This document shows positions 1-39,270 of a stretch of 64,000 nucleotides of DNA, in pieces. Position numbers and translations under genes: made by a program. The stretch is from Dromaius novaehollandiae (taxonomy: Eukaryota; Chordata; Aves; Casuariiformes; Dromaiidae). Location of the stretch: positions 23,727,001-23,791,000 of the forward strand of contig NC_088102.1 in the NCBI RefSeq assembly GCF_036370855.1, read 5' to 3'. The notes under the pieces are model-generated. The model saw nothing but the letters and a program-made list of their open reading frames with translations, did not search any database and had not been told where the DNA came from. Numbering within the stretch: position 1 is the stretch's first letter; every line of letters begins with the position of its first letter.

Positions 1-1534
1 AGGTTAGACTTCAAATAATGGAAAGGAGATGACTTCTTGATCAAGAGTCTTTCTGGGATCTGGATTCCAATATTAGCCCGCACACTGAAAGTACCTGCAG
101 TTGTTTCCTTACAGTAACATTAGAATCTTCAAAACATGAAGTCAATGAAATGCCATGTTTGTGGTTTGTCAGTTCAGAGATGACTTGTCTCTGGTAAGGT
201 GCTTGACTTGCGTGAAGGTGAAAAATCTACGAGTTTAGTTTGCTGCAAAATGCTTTCAGAAAGTCAACAGAGTTGCATAAACTTTTTGACATGCAGTATT
301 TGTGCAGGTAGTCTTTTAATAGCTAATCATAGCACACAATATTATATCTCATGTGTAAGGCACCAGTGTCTATCGGTTTAGATTTCTTTTGTATAATGGT
401 TTAGATTTCTTTTGTGTAAGTAACAGGTCTTTAGTCTGTTAACTGCTATAGGACATTACATACCCCAAAGTCTTTGGGGGAGGGGTGGAGAGGAGGAGAG
501 AGTTTTAAATGTAGTAGGAGTTGGTGGCGACTTTTGTGCTTAGCTACTCATTTAGATTTTTGACCTTTTATTTAGATGTGAGTTCTTCAGTGGGGAGAAA
601 GAGGAATATAGCATCTCCTTTCTAATGTCATTTTTAATTTACGTAAATGAGGTGCTATCAGATCCCTGGTGGGTAGGAATGGTCACATTTCAGCTGCAGT
701 AGTTTTAGAGGCTTTTGAGATGGCAGTGCAAACCTAGTTATTTAAAGTAGGTGACATTCCTATTAAAGGTATGGAAACTGAGAAAATCAGAAAGAGAAGC
801 AGCTCTGCACAACAGCTGAGAAACTGTCATAATTTTTTTGATGGCTTTCCCTCCCCTTTTCACCATCACTTTTTGCTTTATAATGAGCCTTTACCTGATA
901 GCCCTTCTTTACAGTTTCTCGTTTCACATCTAGACTCTAACCAAAGATGTCATAGCCCATTCAGATGAGGAAGATGTCGGAGCTCTTGATCATTAGCTTA
1001 GAGAAATTTGTCTCCTAGTCTAATTCGTCACAGTTCTGAAGAGAAATATCTATGCAAAGGTTTGAATGCGCTGGTCAGACAAAATGAATTGGCACTCTTC
1101 TACAAAGAACAAAGTTTAAGTATGACTGAGTTGGGTGGTGCTGATGTGACTTTCTGATCACTGTGGAAGCTGTTAAAGCTGATTTGGTGACTAAAAACTT
1201 TAGCTTCCACAGGTCATCTTCACTTGATGCCTGCCTTTCTAGCAGTCAGTTAAACTGGAACTATTCAGACTATTTGGTAAACTAGAGAACTGTTTCTTGT
1301 TAAAATATTCTGTGTACTTTTTCCAGTGTTGGACACAGTTGTATCAACATAATTTGAGGAAGATCAGCTGTGAAACCTTTGATTCTTCTTGACAACTGTA
1401 ACAGGCTCTTTTGAAGTGTGTTATAAACTTAGAACAGTAGAATATTTTGGAATAGTACAAAATTAAAGCTCAACTTATTTTTGAGAAAATTACTTATGGG
1501 AAACCTTTTTAATGACTTCTAACATCTCTTATAG
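1..1534 (+). other. SEL1L: SEL1L intron 1, 3' portion
   Basis: No coding exon is recognisable before the exon 2 acceptor (tatag at 1530-1534). Exon 2 starts in the middle of an Asp codon, so an upstream exon must exist and this stretch is the end of intron 1. The sequence is AT-rich and unique. The short open frames at 199-381 and 771-968 have no recognisable homology. Confidence 0.85.
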
Positions 1535-27550
<26,016 letters not shown>

Positions 27551-30500
27551 CAACACGAACCTCAATGAAAGAACTGGATTTTTCCAACAGGAATGATTTT
27601 CATTGCGATTTAGGACTTTGGATTAACGGTTCCTCCCCCAAAAAGAGGTGCAAAGAAGTGGGGAAAAAAGTCTGAAAGCTGCTTAGAATGATGCCTTCTT
27701 TCAGGGATAAGAAACTTCCTTTGAAACTGATTTGAATGTTATTTCAGTGCCAATGGAATAACACTATGGCTTTTTTCATGGAAGCACAAGTGTGCTACTA
27801 CAAAAATGTTGCCTGCTGTATCTAGTTCCTCTTTATTCAAAGTCCTTTTCATCTCCTAGAGAGAGCAGAAGACTAGTGTTGGAAGGTTTTGCCTGCCTGA
27901 TAGCAGCTGACCTATTTAAAAAAAAAAAAAAAAATTATGGCCAATTTAAGTCCCAGAAGCTGAAAATATTCAAAGTCAAAGATTAGGGCAATATATACTT
28001 ACGTTCAGATCTACATCCCAAGTATTCTTACAGTTCTTATTTTATTTCTTAGTATTTCTCACACTTTGCTCTTTTATGCTGTCTTGGATGGTTTAACATG
28101 GTTTATTTATAAAATCTCTAAAACTAAGCCAGCAAACAAGTTGCTCTGCCTTTGTGCTTTTGTTGTAAGTATTTTCCTCCATTAACCTTGGTGTAGACAG
28201 TTGTCAGCAGTCAGTATGTAGCCCAGGAGGTGGGTTGGGACAGATTAGGTTTGTAAGGCTAGTCAGTTCAAAACTATACACACAGTGCCCAGACCTTTCA
28301 CCTTTCTAAAACTTCTGCAGCTTGTGTGTAACTTGCAATCCTTCTTGGAATAAGGACAAATTGGTAGTGTTCCTAAGTAGCTGAACCTTGCACTTATGGA
28401 GAGGCTGAGTCTAGATTGCAGAAATCACCAGTATTAGCGTGGATGTTGAAGAAAGGACAGAGGCAGAAGTCATCTTAGTGAGTCAGTTTACTTTTTTGTT
28501 TTTAGAGCTGGGAAGTCTTGAGTTAAATTAACCAGTCCTATGAGTGACCTGCACTGCAAGAAGATGTTTGTGCAGCTGAAATGGATGTGATATCTTATTC
28601 ATGCACCTGTTTTATGCCCAAGTGGCAAACTCTCTATCAAGGGGCATGGACTTATGCCAGTAATACTAAAGTGTGGCTGACTGGTTTAAAAAATAAAAAT
28701 AAACAAATAACCACCCTAGATTGCAGCAGTGCTCTGGCTCTGGCCTACTTCTCTTGTCCTTGGCATATATTGGAGGGCCAGAATGACATTCCTGAATGGC
28801 TGTGCCATCTGAAAATCCCTTGCAACAAGAAAATCCAAAGAGACGGGAGACTAATTGTCTATGGCCTCTTGATATATCACCAGGTCAGTGCAGAGGTCTT
28901 CTAATGGGAGTAAAGAAATGACCTGTGGATTGATGTTTTTTTAGACTGCGGTAAGTCTTGACTTAGTAGCTATTTTTCATTGAAACATAATTCGGGGTGG
29001 GGGGGAGTAGCTTTGAGGGCAAGAAATATGGATGTTTCTGTTCCTGTCCAATGACAGTTAAATATTTGTTTCTGTGTTAGCATTAAACCCTCTCTGAATA
29101 TGCTGTCTTAAAGCAGAATGAAATATGAATGGGGAGGTCTTACCTGCTTTCTGACAAAATCTGTTGTGTTTAAAGGGTTACAGGCTTCCTTTCATGCACA
29201 AGCTTTTTTCCAGTGGATTGGCAGCAACATATCAATATGCTGTAGAACTGAGATGTCTGTATGGTTTTATACTTAATGCATTTATAAGGAGACCATTGCA
29301 CAATATATCTGTAGCTTGGGAACAAGGATAAGAAATCTAATCTTTTGGAAACTGAAATGTCATCAATGACTAGTATTAAAATATAGGTAGAGCTTCTCAG
29401 TACTTCACAGTGCTTATGCCGGTTATGTGCAGACAAATCTTTCATTTTAGTTTGGAGGGATGCAGCATGTAATAGAGGAATGTCGTGTTTCAGTCCCGAT
29501 CATCATTAGCAAATGGAACAGTATTGAACTTAAATATAGTGTCTAAAATGTACAGCACTCTCCAGCTGCATTTCCAAGATGTCTGTGACTTCTGAACACT
29601 TCCTCTGAAGTATTTTTACCTCTGTCACTTAATAGTTCTTTTTAGCTCAGCATGAATAAATTAATTGTATGGAAGCTGTTTTCCAGTTAACTACCATTGG
29701 TTCATTAGTATTGGTCTCTTAGGATGTTTAACAATTTTGTTCCTTTCTTAATCTTAAAGTTGTTTTTCTTGTGTTTAATCTACTATAACTAAATTCTAAA
29801 AACTCTATCCTACTTGCATGAGAATCTCTCATCCTTGCTGCTATGTGAGAGTCTTATAGCTGACTTTTCACTGAACTGTTGCATTTTACATCCAAGAAAT
29901 CAGCAAAAAAATGAAGATCAGCAAGTTGTTTCACTTTAAAGAACTGCTTTTTGAAGAAGCAATAAGGAAGTCCTCCTCCTGTTCTTTCCCTTCCCACCAA
30001 ATTGCTACCACTTTAACTTTTTCAGATGGCATTAATTTGAAGTGTGGTAGTAGTAGAAAGGTACTTACCATGAGTAATAGCAAGTTCACTCAGGGATTAA
30101 AGAAGTGAATACATTTTCTAAATCTGTCTAGAACATAGGTTTTTCTGACAATCCCTTGCTAGTCTATTTGAAACTTGCATTTTGAGGGAAGCATATGTAA
30201 CTCTTACTAGCAATACATTTCTTGTGTTGTGCACTCAGTTTATCAAACAGCTTTTTTTTCCTATGGGAACTGGGTGGTTCAGTTTACTGGAGTGAAGTAC
30301 TTTTCCCTTCTAGTAGCGCAGACATTGTCTTATACTTTATATGCAGGAGTAGTCCAGAGGGGAAACTATTCAAGGGATTCCTTCCTAGGAATGTGCAGTG
30401 TGATTTGAATGGAAGAATTGTGTTCTTTGTTGGTAGTAACACAAGCTGGAGCCTGCCTGTTTGACCTTCCTAAACACATCCTCCTCTCTCTGCATGGAGA

Positions 30501-31350
30501 ATGGAACAAGAGAGCAGTAACTGTTGTCAGTAGGAGCTCTGCATGTAGAAAAAGGGTGGAAAGATTTGAGGGGAAAACATTGTTCAGCATCTCAAATTAA
30601 TAATCAAACACATCAGCTGTTCTTGCAGTTTGAAAAATAACATTGAACTGTTGTGAAAACAGGATTCTAGTTCTTCCCTCTGGTGCAATTTGACCCAGAG
30701 CTTAGTCTGTTAATACTTTTCCTTGCTTTATATTGTCCATCATAGGACAGTTAAATGGAAGATACGGCCTTTGATTATAAATATCCCAATGAGACTCTTG
30801 AGACAATTTCACTTGCTTTTTAGTTATCTTCTGTAAGGCATCAGCTGTTCTTTGATTAAATTTGCAAGAAAAAAAATCTATAAAACATGTTATTCTCTTT
30901 GGAGAAGAATATTAAAACATGGCTGTGAAAGGACTTTTAAGACTATGCATTATCTAGTTTCCACCTATTATATGCTAGGCTTGGCCTATAAAAGAATTAT
31001 TACAGGGGTTTACACTCACCTTTTCAAGTTGCTTCCTTTTTAGATAGGCAACAAACTGAAATTCTATTTTTGTTTCAGAGAATATTGAATTAAGATTTAG
31101 TTTGATTTGAGAACTACTGCAAATGCATATGGCAAATAGGGATTATTGGGGGAACCCTTTGTTTTTATCAGCTGCAGTTCTTAAAAGGATATTGTAGGAG
31201 TTTTGTAAATTTATTTTGTATTTAAAAATCAGTATAAAGGCTGGTCAAATGTAATATAATTGTGTAAACAAATTCTGTTAATAGAAAGATGTACAGATTC
31301 ATTTTGTACTGTATCTTTAATCTTGTGAAATAAAGATACCACGTGTGTGG
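27551..31350 (+). other. SEL1L: SEL1L 3' UTR (about 3.8 kb)
   Basis: No coding signal follows the TAG stop. Vertebrate SEL1L transcripts have a long 3' UTR, and here it can reach the strong poly(A) signal at 31329. It includes a 17-A run (27918-27934) and earlier AATAAA hexamers at 28692-28697, 28698-28703 and 29655-29660 that could give shorter transcripts. Open frames inside it (for example 28581-28904, 30222-30464) are not supported. Confidence 0.75.
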
Positions 31351-31355
31351 TTACC
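31329..31355 (+). terminator. SEL1L: SEL1L distal poly(A) signal
   Basis: AATAAA at 31329-31334 is followed within about 12 nt by a GT-rich element (cgtgtgtggtt). This is the expected layout for cleavage around 31345-31350. The hexamer is inside AT-rich sequence typical of a mature 3' UTR end. Confidence 0.7.
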
Positions 31356-31800
31356 CTCAGTGTTCACAGTGGCTATGATACAAGGATGTCAATTGTTAAT
31401 CCTGTATGCTGGTATATACCACTACCAAATGCATCTCTTTATAGGAGGATACTCATTTCTTTCACTCCTCTTCCTCTCCTATATCACTCTTTAATTTAGG
31501 AGGGGCAGCAGAAACACATTTCTGAATTATATTTTCTGCACTGCTAGAGACTTACTACAGGTTTTTTCAATATATACAGTTTGTACTGTCTGTGGCAGAC
31601 ATGGAATTGCTGTGTGATTTGAGAAGTGGGCAGTAACTTTAGGCTTACTACTGCATCTTTAAGACTAAAGCACAGATAATGCAGTGAGTAGAAGTAGATA
31701 CTGGGGGACAGGGTACTCTAAGCTGAGCAAAATGACAAAATGTGCTTCCTGCCTTTCAGCCCTCTCTGCACCTGCTCATCCCTTCATGCCCTCCCTGTTG

Positions 31801-31824
31801 GTATGTAGGTAATTACCTACATAC
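31801..31824. repeat. Perfect 24-nt palindrome
   Basis: Bases 31801-31824 are identical to their own reverse complement; each arm begins GTATGTAGGTAA and the centre is AATT. The core GGTAATTACC contains TAATTA, a palindromic homeodomain-type site. It lies about 450 bp past the SEL1L poly(A) site. Confidence 0.9.
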
Positions 31825-33523
31825 ATGTATTACCTGTGGGTAGTACATAAATGTATTGTATTGGTTTGCTTTTCAGTGTGCTTATTTAGGGGGAAGGAAA
31901 ATAAAGAGTAAATGAGCAATGAGACAGTGGCTGTTCAAGCCATCAGTGGGAAAAACTCTGCTTCAGCCGAAGTTAGACAGTTGTCTGATGTATTTGAGGT
32001 GTTGGAGAAAAGCTGGTTCTAAACAGTTAAAGCTGCTGACAGCACTTGTTACACCTAGTTAGGAAACAAGACTGCTGATGCTAACAGCAACTTCTGCCTG
32101 ATGTAGTGCAAGCTTAGGTTGTTCCTCTGCTTCCCAGCAAGGCTGGGGCTTGTGATGTGATCAGCTGTGTGCTTGAGTGAGGTGGGGTCAGAGGGGGCTA
32201 CCTTATTTTACCTTCCTGGCTGTGAAACAGATTTGAAGGGAGTTGGGGAATGGATTTGCCCACTTTCTGAAATGCCATTTTAAGCCTCTAGGTTGATAAG
32301 CTTGTAGCAAATGGGGAGTTGTATTCTGTGGGGGGGAAAAGGGTACCAGGTATATGAATAACTGTAAAAACAGCTACTACATTTTGTTCATTGAAAACAA
32401 GTGCATCTGCAGTCTCCTGGCTCTCTTAACTTGGTCGTTCTTGTTTGTTTTTCAGTTGCTGTATTCTTTTCAGTCTGACACTAGAACACTTCATTTAAAA
32501 TTGAAAATACAAAATATCACTTGTAAATCTGTATCTTCTGTTTTATTAGTGTGTTACTTGGTAAATGTCAGAACGTTCCTCATGTCTAAATGTTCATGAG
32601 CTTAAAGACATTTTTGGATCATGATGGTAATGCCTAGTTGCATAAAGAATTATCAAAAAAAGAAAGACCTTGCAGGCTACCAGCTGCAGGAGTCAGAAGA
32701 TTGTAAATGACTTCTTCCAAAAGCAAAGGTGTGGGGGAGTTGCTGTCTTCCCATTGATGAAGACTTCAATACCTAGTCCTAACTTTCATCTAAAGAGAAG
32801 AAAAATAAGTAGAGATGGAGCACCATTGCAATTGTACCATGTGGTGAGGTAAATGTGATTTAATTTCCACAGCACTGTAACTGATTTCTCTAGTAAATCT
32901 CAGGACTGATTGGTGTCAGGATTGAAAAGTATCAAGGGCTGCTGTCAGTTTTTCTAGTAAGCCCTTCTGAGTACAAAAGTATTTCAGGCAGTCTCTACTC
33001 AAGGTAAAGACCCTTTTGGGTATGTGTTGCTCTCGCTTTCATTTCTTTAGAACCCAGCTTTTGGGCTTTCCATATGACACTGGTTGCAATTCCAGGTTTT
33101 GGGCAATAACTTCCTAAAAAAAATTGTGTTGCAAAATGCTCCAGTTCTCCTGGGTGGCATTTTCCTTGTTTACTTCCTTCTAGTTTTTTGTGCACTTATT
33201 TTTCTTTCTCATTTCTTTCCTACATTCTAATCACAGGCAGGAAAAAAAAAAGTACTGTATAAATTAGATGTTCCAGTTTCAATCTGTGCTTATTTATAAA
33301 TGTGAGATCCATTTCTGTACAATACTCATTTTAAAATTTTTTTTATTGCTTCTAATTGCTTTAGCCACCAAAAAAATTGTATCTTGGAGTTTTTCAGCCA
33401 CAAGCAGCCATCGGATATTAAATGATGGCTTGGTTGTGTCAAAATATTGTAATTCTGAAAGTTTAGGAAATAACTTCCACATTCCTTCAGTCATTGTCAC
33501 ATCATGGGAGGTTTGTGTGCATG

Positions 33524-33530
<7 letters not shown>

Positions 33531-33563
<33 letters not shown>
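33531..33563. repeat. (AT)n microsatellite
   Basis: About 16 uninterrupted AT units follow a short T run. It is a simple repeat and probably length-variable between individuals. Confidence 0.95.
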
Positions 33564-33566
<3 letters not shown>

Positions 33567-36500
33567 ATTAGCTTAACTATTTGACTGCAAGAGCTTAAGA
33601 AACGTGCTTTACAAATATGAGAGAATTACAAATAATTAGCTATTGAGTTTTAATAAGTAAAAATTCCAATTAAAAAAAAAATCAGGATATCTTACCTTTA
33701 TATTCTCCCACAAACTGTCCCTATTTGTCTTGGCCATTCTAGCTTCTGGAAAGACATGCTGAAGAATTACCTTCCCTGGACTAATAAAGCTTTTCTTTTT
33801 ATATGTACATATATGTATATATATCCACTAACCTGCTAGTACCAAGTGGTACAGTGATGATCTGTGACAGGTTGCTGAGACTGTATACATTATATTTCTG
33901 GATTATTTGCATCTAAATGTTTCTCCTTCACTTCTAGCTCTGCTGCATCACTTTCCTAGAGGATAAAATCTTAAGAATGAGTTTTCACATTGTGCTTGAG
34001 GGGGTGGGGAAGGGGAAATAACTTCAGAGATGTTCTGAGTCTATCTGGTCTCTTAATAAAAGAGCACAGAACTTAGAATATGTTTGCCCTGGAAAAAAAG
34101 AAATATATATGGAAGCTCTTCAGAAACATTGTTTAGATTTAGTGTCCAGGGTCTCTCTGGACAGATTTATAACCTAGTCAAAATTTTTTGCTTAAATCTA
34201 TTAAGCATGAAACTGTTCTCCCATCCCCAGAAAAGATTTTCCTCCTGTTTACTTCTCATCCAGAGAAGTGTTCCTTAGCCAGCATTTGAGTCTTCCTGCT
34301 CTTCTGTCTCATCTTGTATGATACTGTAATTTTTTCTTCTTTGATTTTTATAGAAAAATCTTACTTCAGTTTGTTTTGTCATTATTGCTCTCTTCTCTGA
34401 TTCTGTGGCAGAGAGTATAGCTTTACGCGTTGCTAGCAACTTGGCTAAAAATTCAAATATTCAGATACTTTCCCCTAACAATATGAAGGTCAAACTGCAA
34501 TAGTTTCAGTAGCTAATTCTCCTCATGGGTGAAGTGCCTGTTCTATCTGATATTGTTCAAGTATTTTTTTTCAGCTCTTTTCTCCCTCTTTTTAGTGTTA
34601 AAATTGCACCCAGTAGTATGAGGGGTAGAGGAGAGAGGAAGAGGAAACTATGCATAATCTGTAAATATACTGTGTCCTCTAATTGTTTGAATTTTTTTCA
34701 CATAAAATCTTTTCATGTTCCTATTTTTAAAAAAAAGTAAAAAATGCAGCACTTTAGAACAAAATCTTTACAAAAATATTCACTTGCATCTAAAATTGAA
34801 TAGCTTTCAGATCGATGTTCCTCTAAACAGCTAATCTAAATGAAATATTTCTAAGCCTTGATCTTTAAACTCTTAAGTTAGCTTGTATACTGTCTGAGTT
34901 TCTCTCATTGCTTGTTTCCTCTTTTCTAATAAACATTTCCCCTAATGTTCACTGTCCTTGCTGTAAAATAGAACTTGTCCTTCTAATTGTCTGCATTTTA
35001 AATGGACACCGGTACACAAACATCAACATGGAAAGCACTGTGTTGCTAAATATGCGGGGTAGTATGTATTTGCATCACATTTACTATGTAAGATAAATGG
35101 CTTTTTTTGTAATGCTTCTGCTGATTTTGTAAAAATCAAATAGACTAAAAGATTCAAGAAGTTGGTCCATACATAAACACACTAGCAAAAAAGAAAACCT
35201 TAAAATAGTCAGACTGCTTCCTGTAGGTCATGCTATCCATGCTAGTCTGTCTTGCTACATCTTTTGGGAATGTTATGTACAGACAAAATGAAAGCTAGTT
35301 AAGCCACAGCTTCCTGGACAATGGCTACTGTCACAAAGTTAGATCTGCATTTTCTGAGAGTATGAATGCTTTCTCACCAAAACAAATGAACATGTTTTAC
35401 ATCAGTTGTTAAAAAATTTTTTAACCATTTTTTTTTGCCTATGAGACCATCTGGTGAAGCACTTATAAGCTGTCCAAATAACTTAAAACATGCATTTTAC
35501 AAAAGCATTTGCTTCTGTCCAATCTTACGTTGATGTTTGCTAGGCTCTGGATTTTGCTATTTACTAGAGATGAATTCTATGACTTAATGGCATATTAGGT
35601 ACTTTTATGTTTTTATGGTGTTTCCCAAAATCTATCAACAACAATTTTAAAGAAAAGCCTTGCTTGTGTTGCTATTCTCAAAAACAGATGTGATCAAAAA
35701 ATCAAATACACTTCTTCAGAGACATTAAGACTAGGAGAGATCATTATTAAAGCTGATGTTACAGCTACCAAAGAACTTTGTGGCATGCTCCAGCTTACAA
35801 TACTGGCTTGATAAAAAGAATATCTCTTGGAGAATCATTCGGCTTTGAATTAAAAAACTAAAGGCCTGAAAACCTTTTCTTTATGAGTTTTCTGGTGTTT
35901 CAATACCTTTGTTACTGATGCTGTGGTTTGCTCTCCTTAAATGCTGTTGATGGAGAGGAGTTGAATTAGTTTTGTTCATTTAATTTAATCTCTGGTTCTC
36001 ATCAATCTGATTAGACTGGACAGTGCAGTAAGAAGAATAGCCACACACATAAAAATATGTATATATTTTATAGTGTAATCCAAAGGTTCATATCTAAATG
36101 TTCATCTGTAAGTGGGTAGCTAAAGCATTTCAGTCCTCTTACAAATAATTTTGAGTCTGACTTGATTGTTGAACTCTATTTGGAGAAATAATGCACAGAA
36201 GGGAGGTGACTGTAGTAAGGGAATTCAAACCCAGTGAGATAAATGTGGTGATCTCACTGCATACAGCTGTGTTGGCTTTTTCTGCCACTTTGCTAAGCAA
36301 ACAGCCTTGGTGTGTTCCCTACTAGGAATCTAGCCTTTTACTCTGTGGAAGGCAAAGGGTGCATATTGGTAAGAACTTCTCAAAACAAAACAAGAATAAA
36401 GGGGCTTCATGGTTAATATATTTTCTCTCAGCAAAGAAACATTTTTGTGACTATGACTGCATTTACTATGTTTGCCAACTCTGGCGTCTTGTATATTCAG

Positions 36501-39177
36501 TGAAGAGCTCCATAGAGATGTAAAGAAAAACTAAATTGTTTTGCACTTCTTTCCTTGTTTTGTGCTTCTTTCTGTTACTGTTTTGTTTTGGAGCCCAATT
36601 ATTATGCTTGAGTTTACAAGCCCCCAAAAGTTTGTTCTGCACTGCCTTTGTCATTCTTAGTTCAACTCCAAAAGATAGACTGATAAGAAATATTTTTAAA
36701 TGTTTTTGATGGTATTTGTTAATCATCATAGATCGCACCTGTCTTACGTTTCGAGTAAACAGTTTGCAAGTCATCCTTTGGCTGAAAACTGAAACACTAT
36801 ATGGTAAATACTAAAAAGGGACAGTGGGGGAAAAAGGTCACTTCACAAAATAGAAATAAATCTGTTCTTGTAGCATTTCAAATATAGTGTTGCATTAGCC
36901 CTTTGGGAGCTCTCTGGGATTGTGAAAAGTGCTAGAAGGTAAACTATGTCACTTTAAACACAACAAATAAAATATTTATTTACACTGCTCAGGATTTCTA
37001 GATGCCAAAACCTAAGGATTTTCTTGCAGCTGCAGGAAAGGAGGTTTTCAAATGATACAAGAAAGTTTGTTTGCTAAGTCTTGAACTCTCCCTGTGCTGC
37101 TTCTGTGCTACTAAGTTTTTGATACTTCCAAATTCCTATATTATAATATCCATAACACTAGTATCTTACAAACTTGCTTGAATCACAGGCAGAACATTCT
37201 CTGCTGCTACTGATTACTTCAGTTTTCTGTGCATGGCCAAACAGAGGTGCCTAAATGCCTGAACAACCTTTCTTTGTGGAAAACATCCCATCTGTGTGGG
37301 GAAATTAAGGTGACAATATTACGGCCTAAAAAAAAGCACCTTTGATGTAGTGTTCCAGCGTTACTGGTTTTAAACTTGTCTTGCCAATTATGATTCTGAG
37401 GAACTGAGACGTGACAGATATATGGGCCCTATTAATCTTTCCTTTCAGGCTTGCCAGCGTCAGCTGAAGCACAGGCCATTGGTGTGCCTCAATACCACAC
37501 AAGGTATGGCAGGCAAGCAAATGATCTTTTGACATAGCACCTTTATAGGCATTTATTTTCTCTGCATGGAGTCAATGTCAACTCAGAGACTGAGAAGTGT
37601 GCTCAGGCAAACACTGGTGAGGCTGTGCTCTCTGTGATACTGCAGAAACAAGTATGAGATGTACAGACCTGCTTGATTGTGGAACCAGCTCCATGTAGGT
37701 ATAATTTCTGGAGGTGCTTCAGTACACTTTTGAATTGGGCTTCTATTGAGATACCTCTAGGGGTTAAATCACTCTCCAGAGATTGCGCTGGCATTGCCTC
37801 ATTTTGTTCAATACTATGAAAAATATTTCACTGTCTTAGCTAAAGTGATTCAGCTAAGCCTGCAGGGGAATTTGCTTGAGAATCATTCATATTTTGGGTT
37901 GGAATAAAATAGAATATTAAGTTTCCCAAACAGAATGAATTATTAGTATCATTTTTTAATTAAATATAATTAAATTTAAAAATGAAATACAAATATAATA
38001 TAAAAATTAAAAACTGATAAGCTGCCAAGTTAAAAGAACAAAAAATCAGGTGATGTATATATTCAAAACAAATTAGAATAGGGATCCTTCTAGCATTAAG
38101 CAGCTGTTCAGTATGTATGTTCATAATTATGATCTCAGATGCCCTAATCCTGTAGAGTTTCATGGTACCTACATTTTGAATGTAGATCAGAATCCCAAAA
38201 TAAAATATTTTATGGTTAATATGCAATACTATGTCATATTCCAGAAAATGGAAAGACATATATAATCTTTATTATTCAAACCATAACTATTGGAGTAAGC
38301 AAACCTGACTCTTCTGAGTGCATTAAATTATTTTTTTCTTTTGGGAAAAAATGTGTTCTAGCTTCTGTTCCTATTCAGATTAGCAGTTTTCGAGCAGAAG
38401 TTTAATATATGGGTATTTAAATAAAGTAATTTGGTTTCTGATTCTCTAATTATAATTCTGAGAAGACATAGGAAAGCATAAGAACTGTTCTGTTTTATTT
38501 TTTAAGACAACTTCTATGTTACCTGCTTGTGCTTCTTTTCTATATCTTATTAATGAAAGTGTTTGGGAAACCAAAAGGTAAAAGTTGTTGAATTATCTCA
38601 CAAGTCCAAAAAGAATAATAGTATTAAACAGAGTTGTCTGTGGTAATAGTGATAATAGCAATGATAAATAATTTTGATGGAAAAAATAGTTCAAGAGAGC
38701 CAAATGTTCTAAAGTGATCGTGTTGCTGTGTATTAAACAGGTGTTAAATACAGCAACTTTGGTTTACTTAATATCAGAAAAAGTAATCACTGTTATACAC
38801 AGCTTATGTCTCTTATTCAATCTACAGAAAAGAGGAAAAAGTACTAAATAAGCAATATATTACATGCAAGTCTTCTTCCTTTAATGATTTTTTAATGAAG
38901 AAACATTCCTTTCCTCATCCTCTAAACCATCTATCTAAAGACTATTAATAAACACACCATGGTGGGGAGGAGGGGGAAAGATGGCAAAGATGGAAAATAT
39001 AGCTTCTATTCCTGATGCTGATTCTTAATTACAACCTGACTGATAAAGAAAGCACACAGCATGAGGTTTTATTTGGTATTGGACTATATGTGATACCATT
39101 TCAGCTGCCTTTTTGACTATAGGTTTATAGCACTGTTGTAAAAAGTCAGCCTGGAATGGCTAATCCTGACTGTCATT

Positions 39178-39270
39178 CACAAGGCAGAAGAGGAAAAAGG
39201 AAATGGGGCTCAGGACTTGCCCAAAACCAGGGAGGTGTTGACAGCCTGGGAGTCCTGATCTGTCTCTATT
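39178..39270 (+). mobile_element. Possible decayed ancient SINE/LINE tail (MIR- or L3-like)
   Basis: The order aggaaaaaggaaatgggg, ctcaggacttgcccaaaac, cagggagg resembles the shared MIR/L3 segment (gaggaaactgaggctcag, acttgcccaaggtcac). Divergence is heavy and no ends can be placed. Confidence 0.3.

Noticed and set aside
28581..28904. 107-codon frame in the SEL1L 3' UTR
   Set aside because: Downstream of the SEL1L stop, no homology, no sign of an independent promoter.
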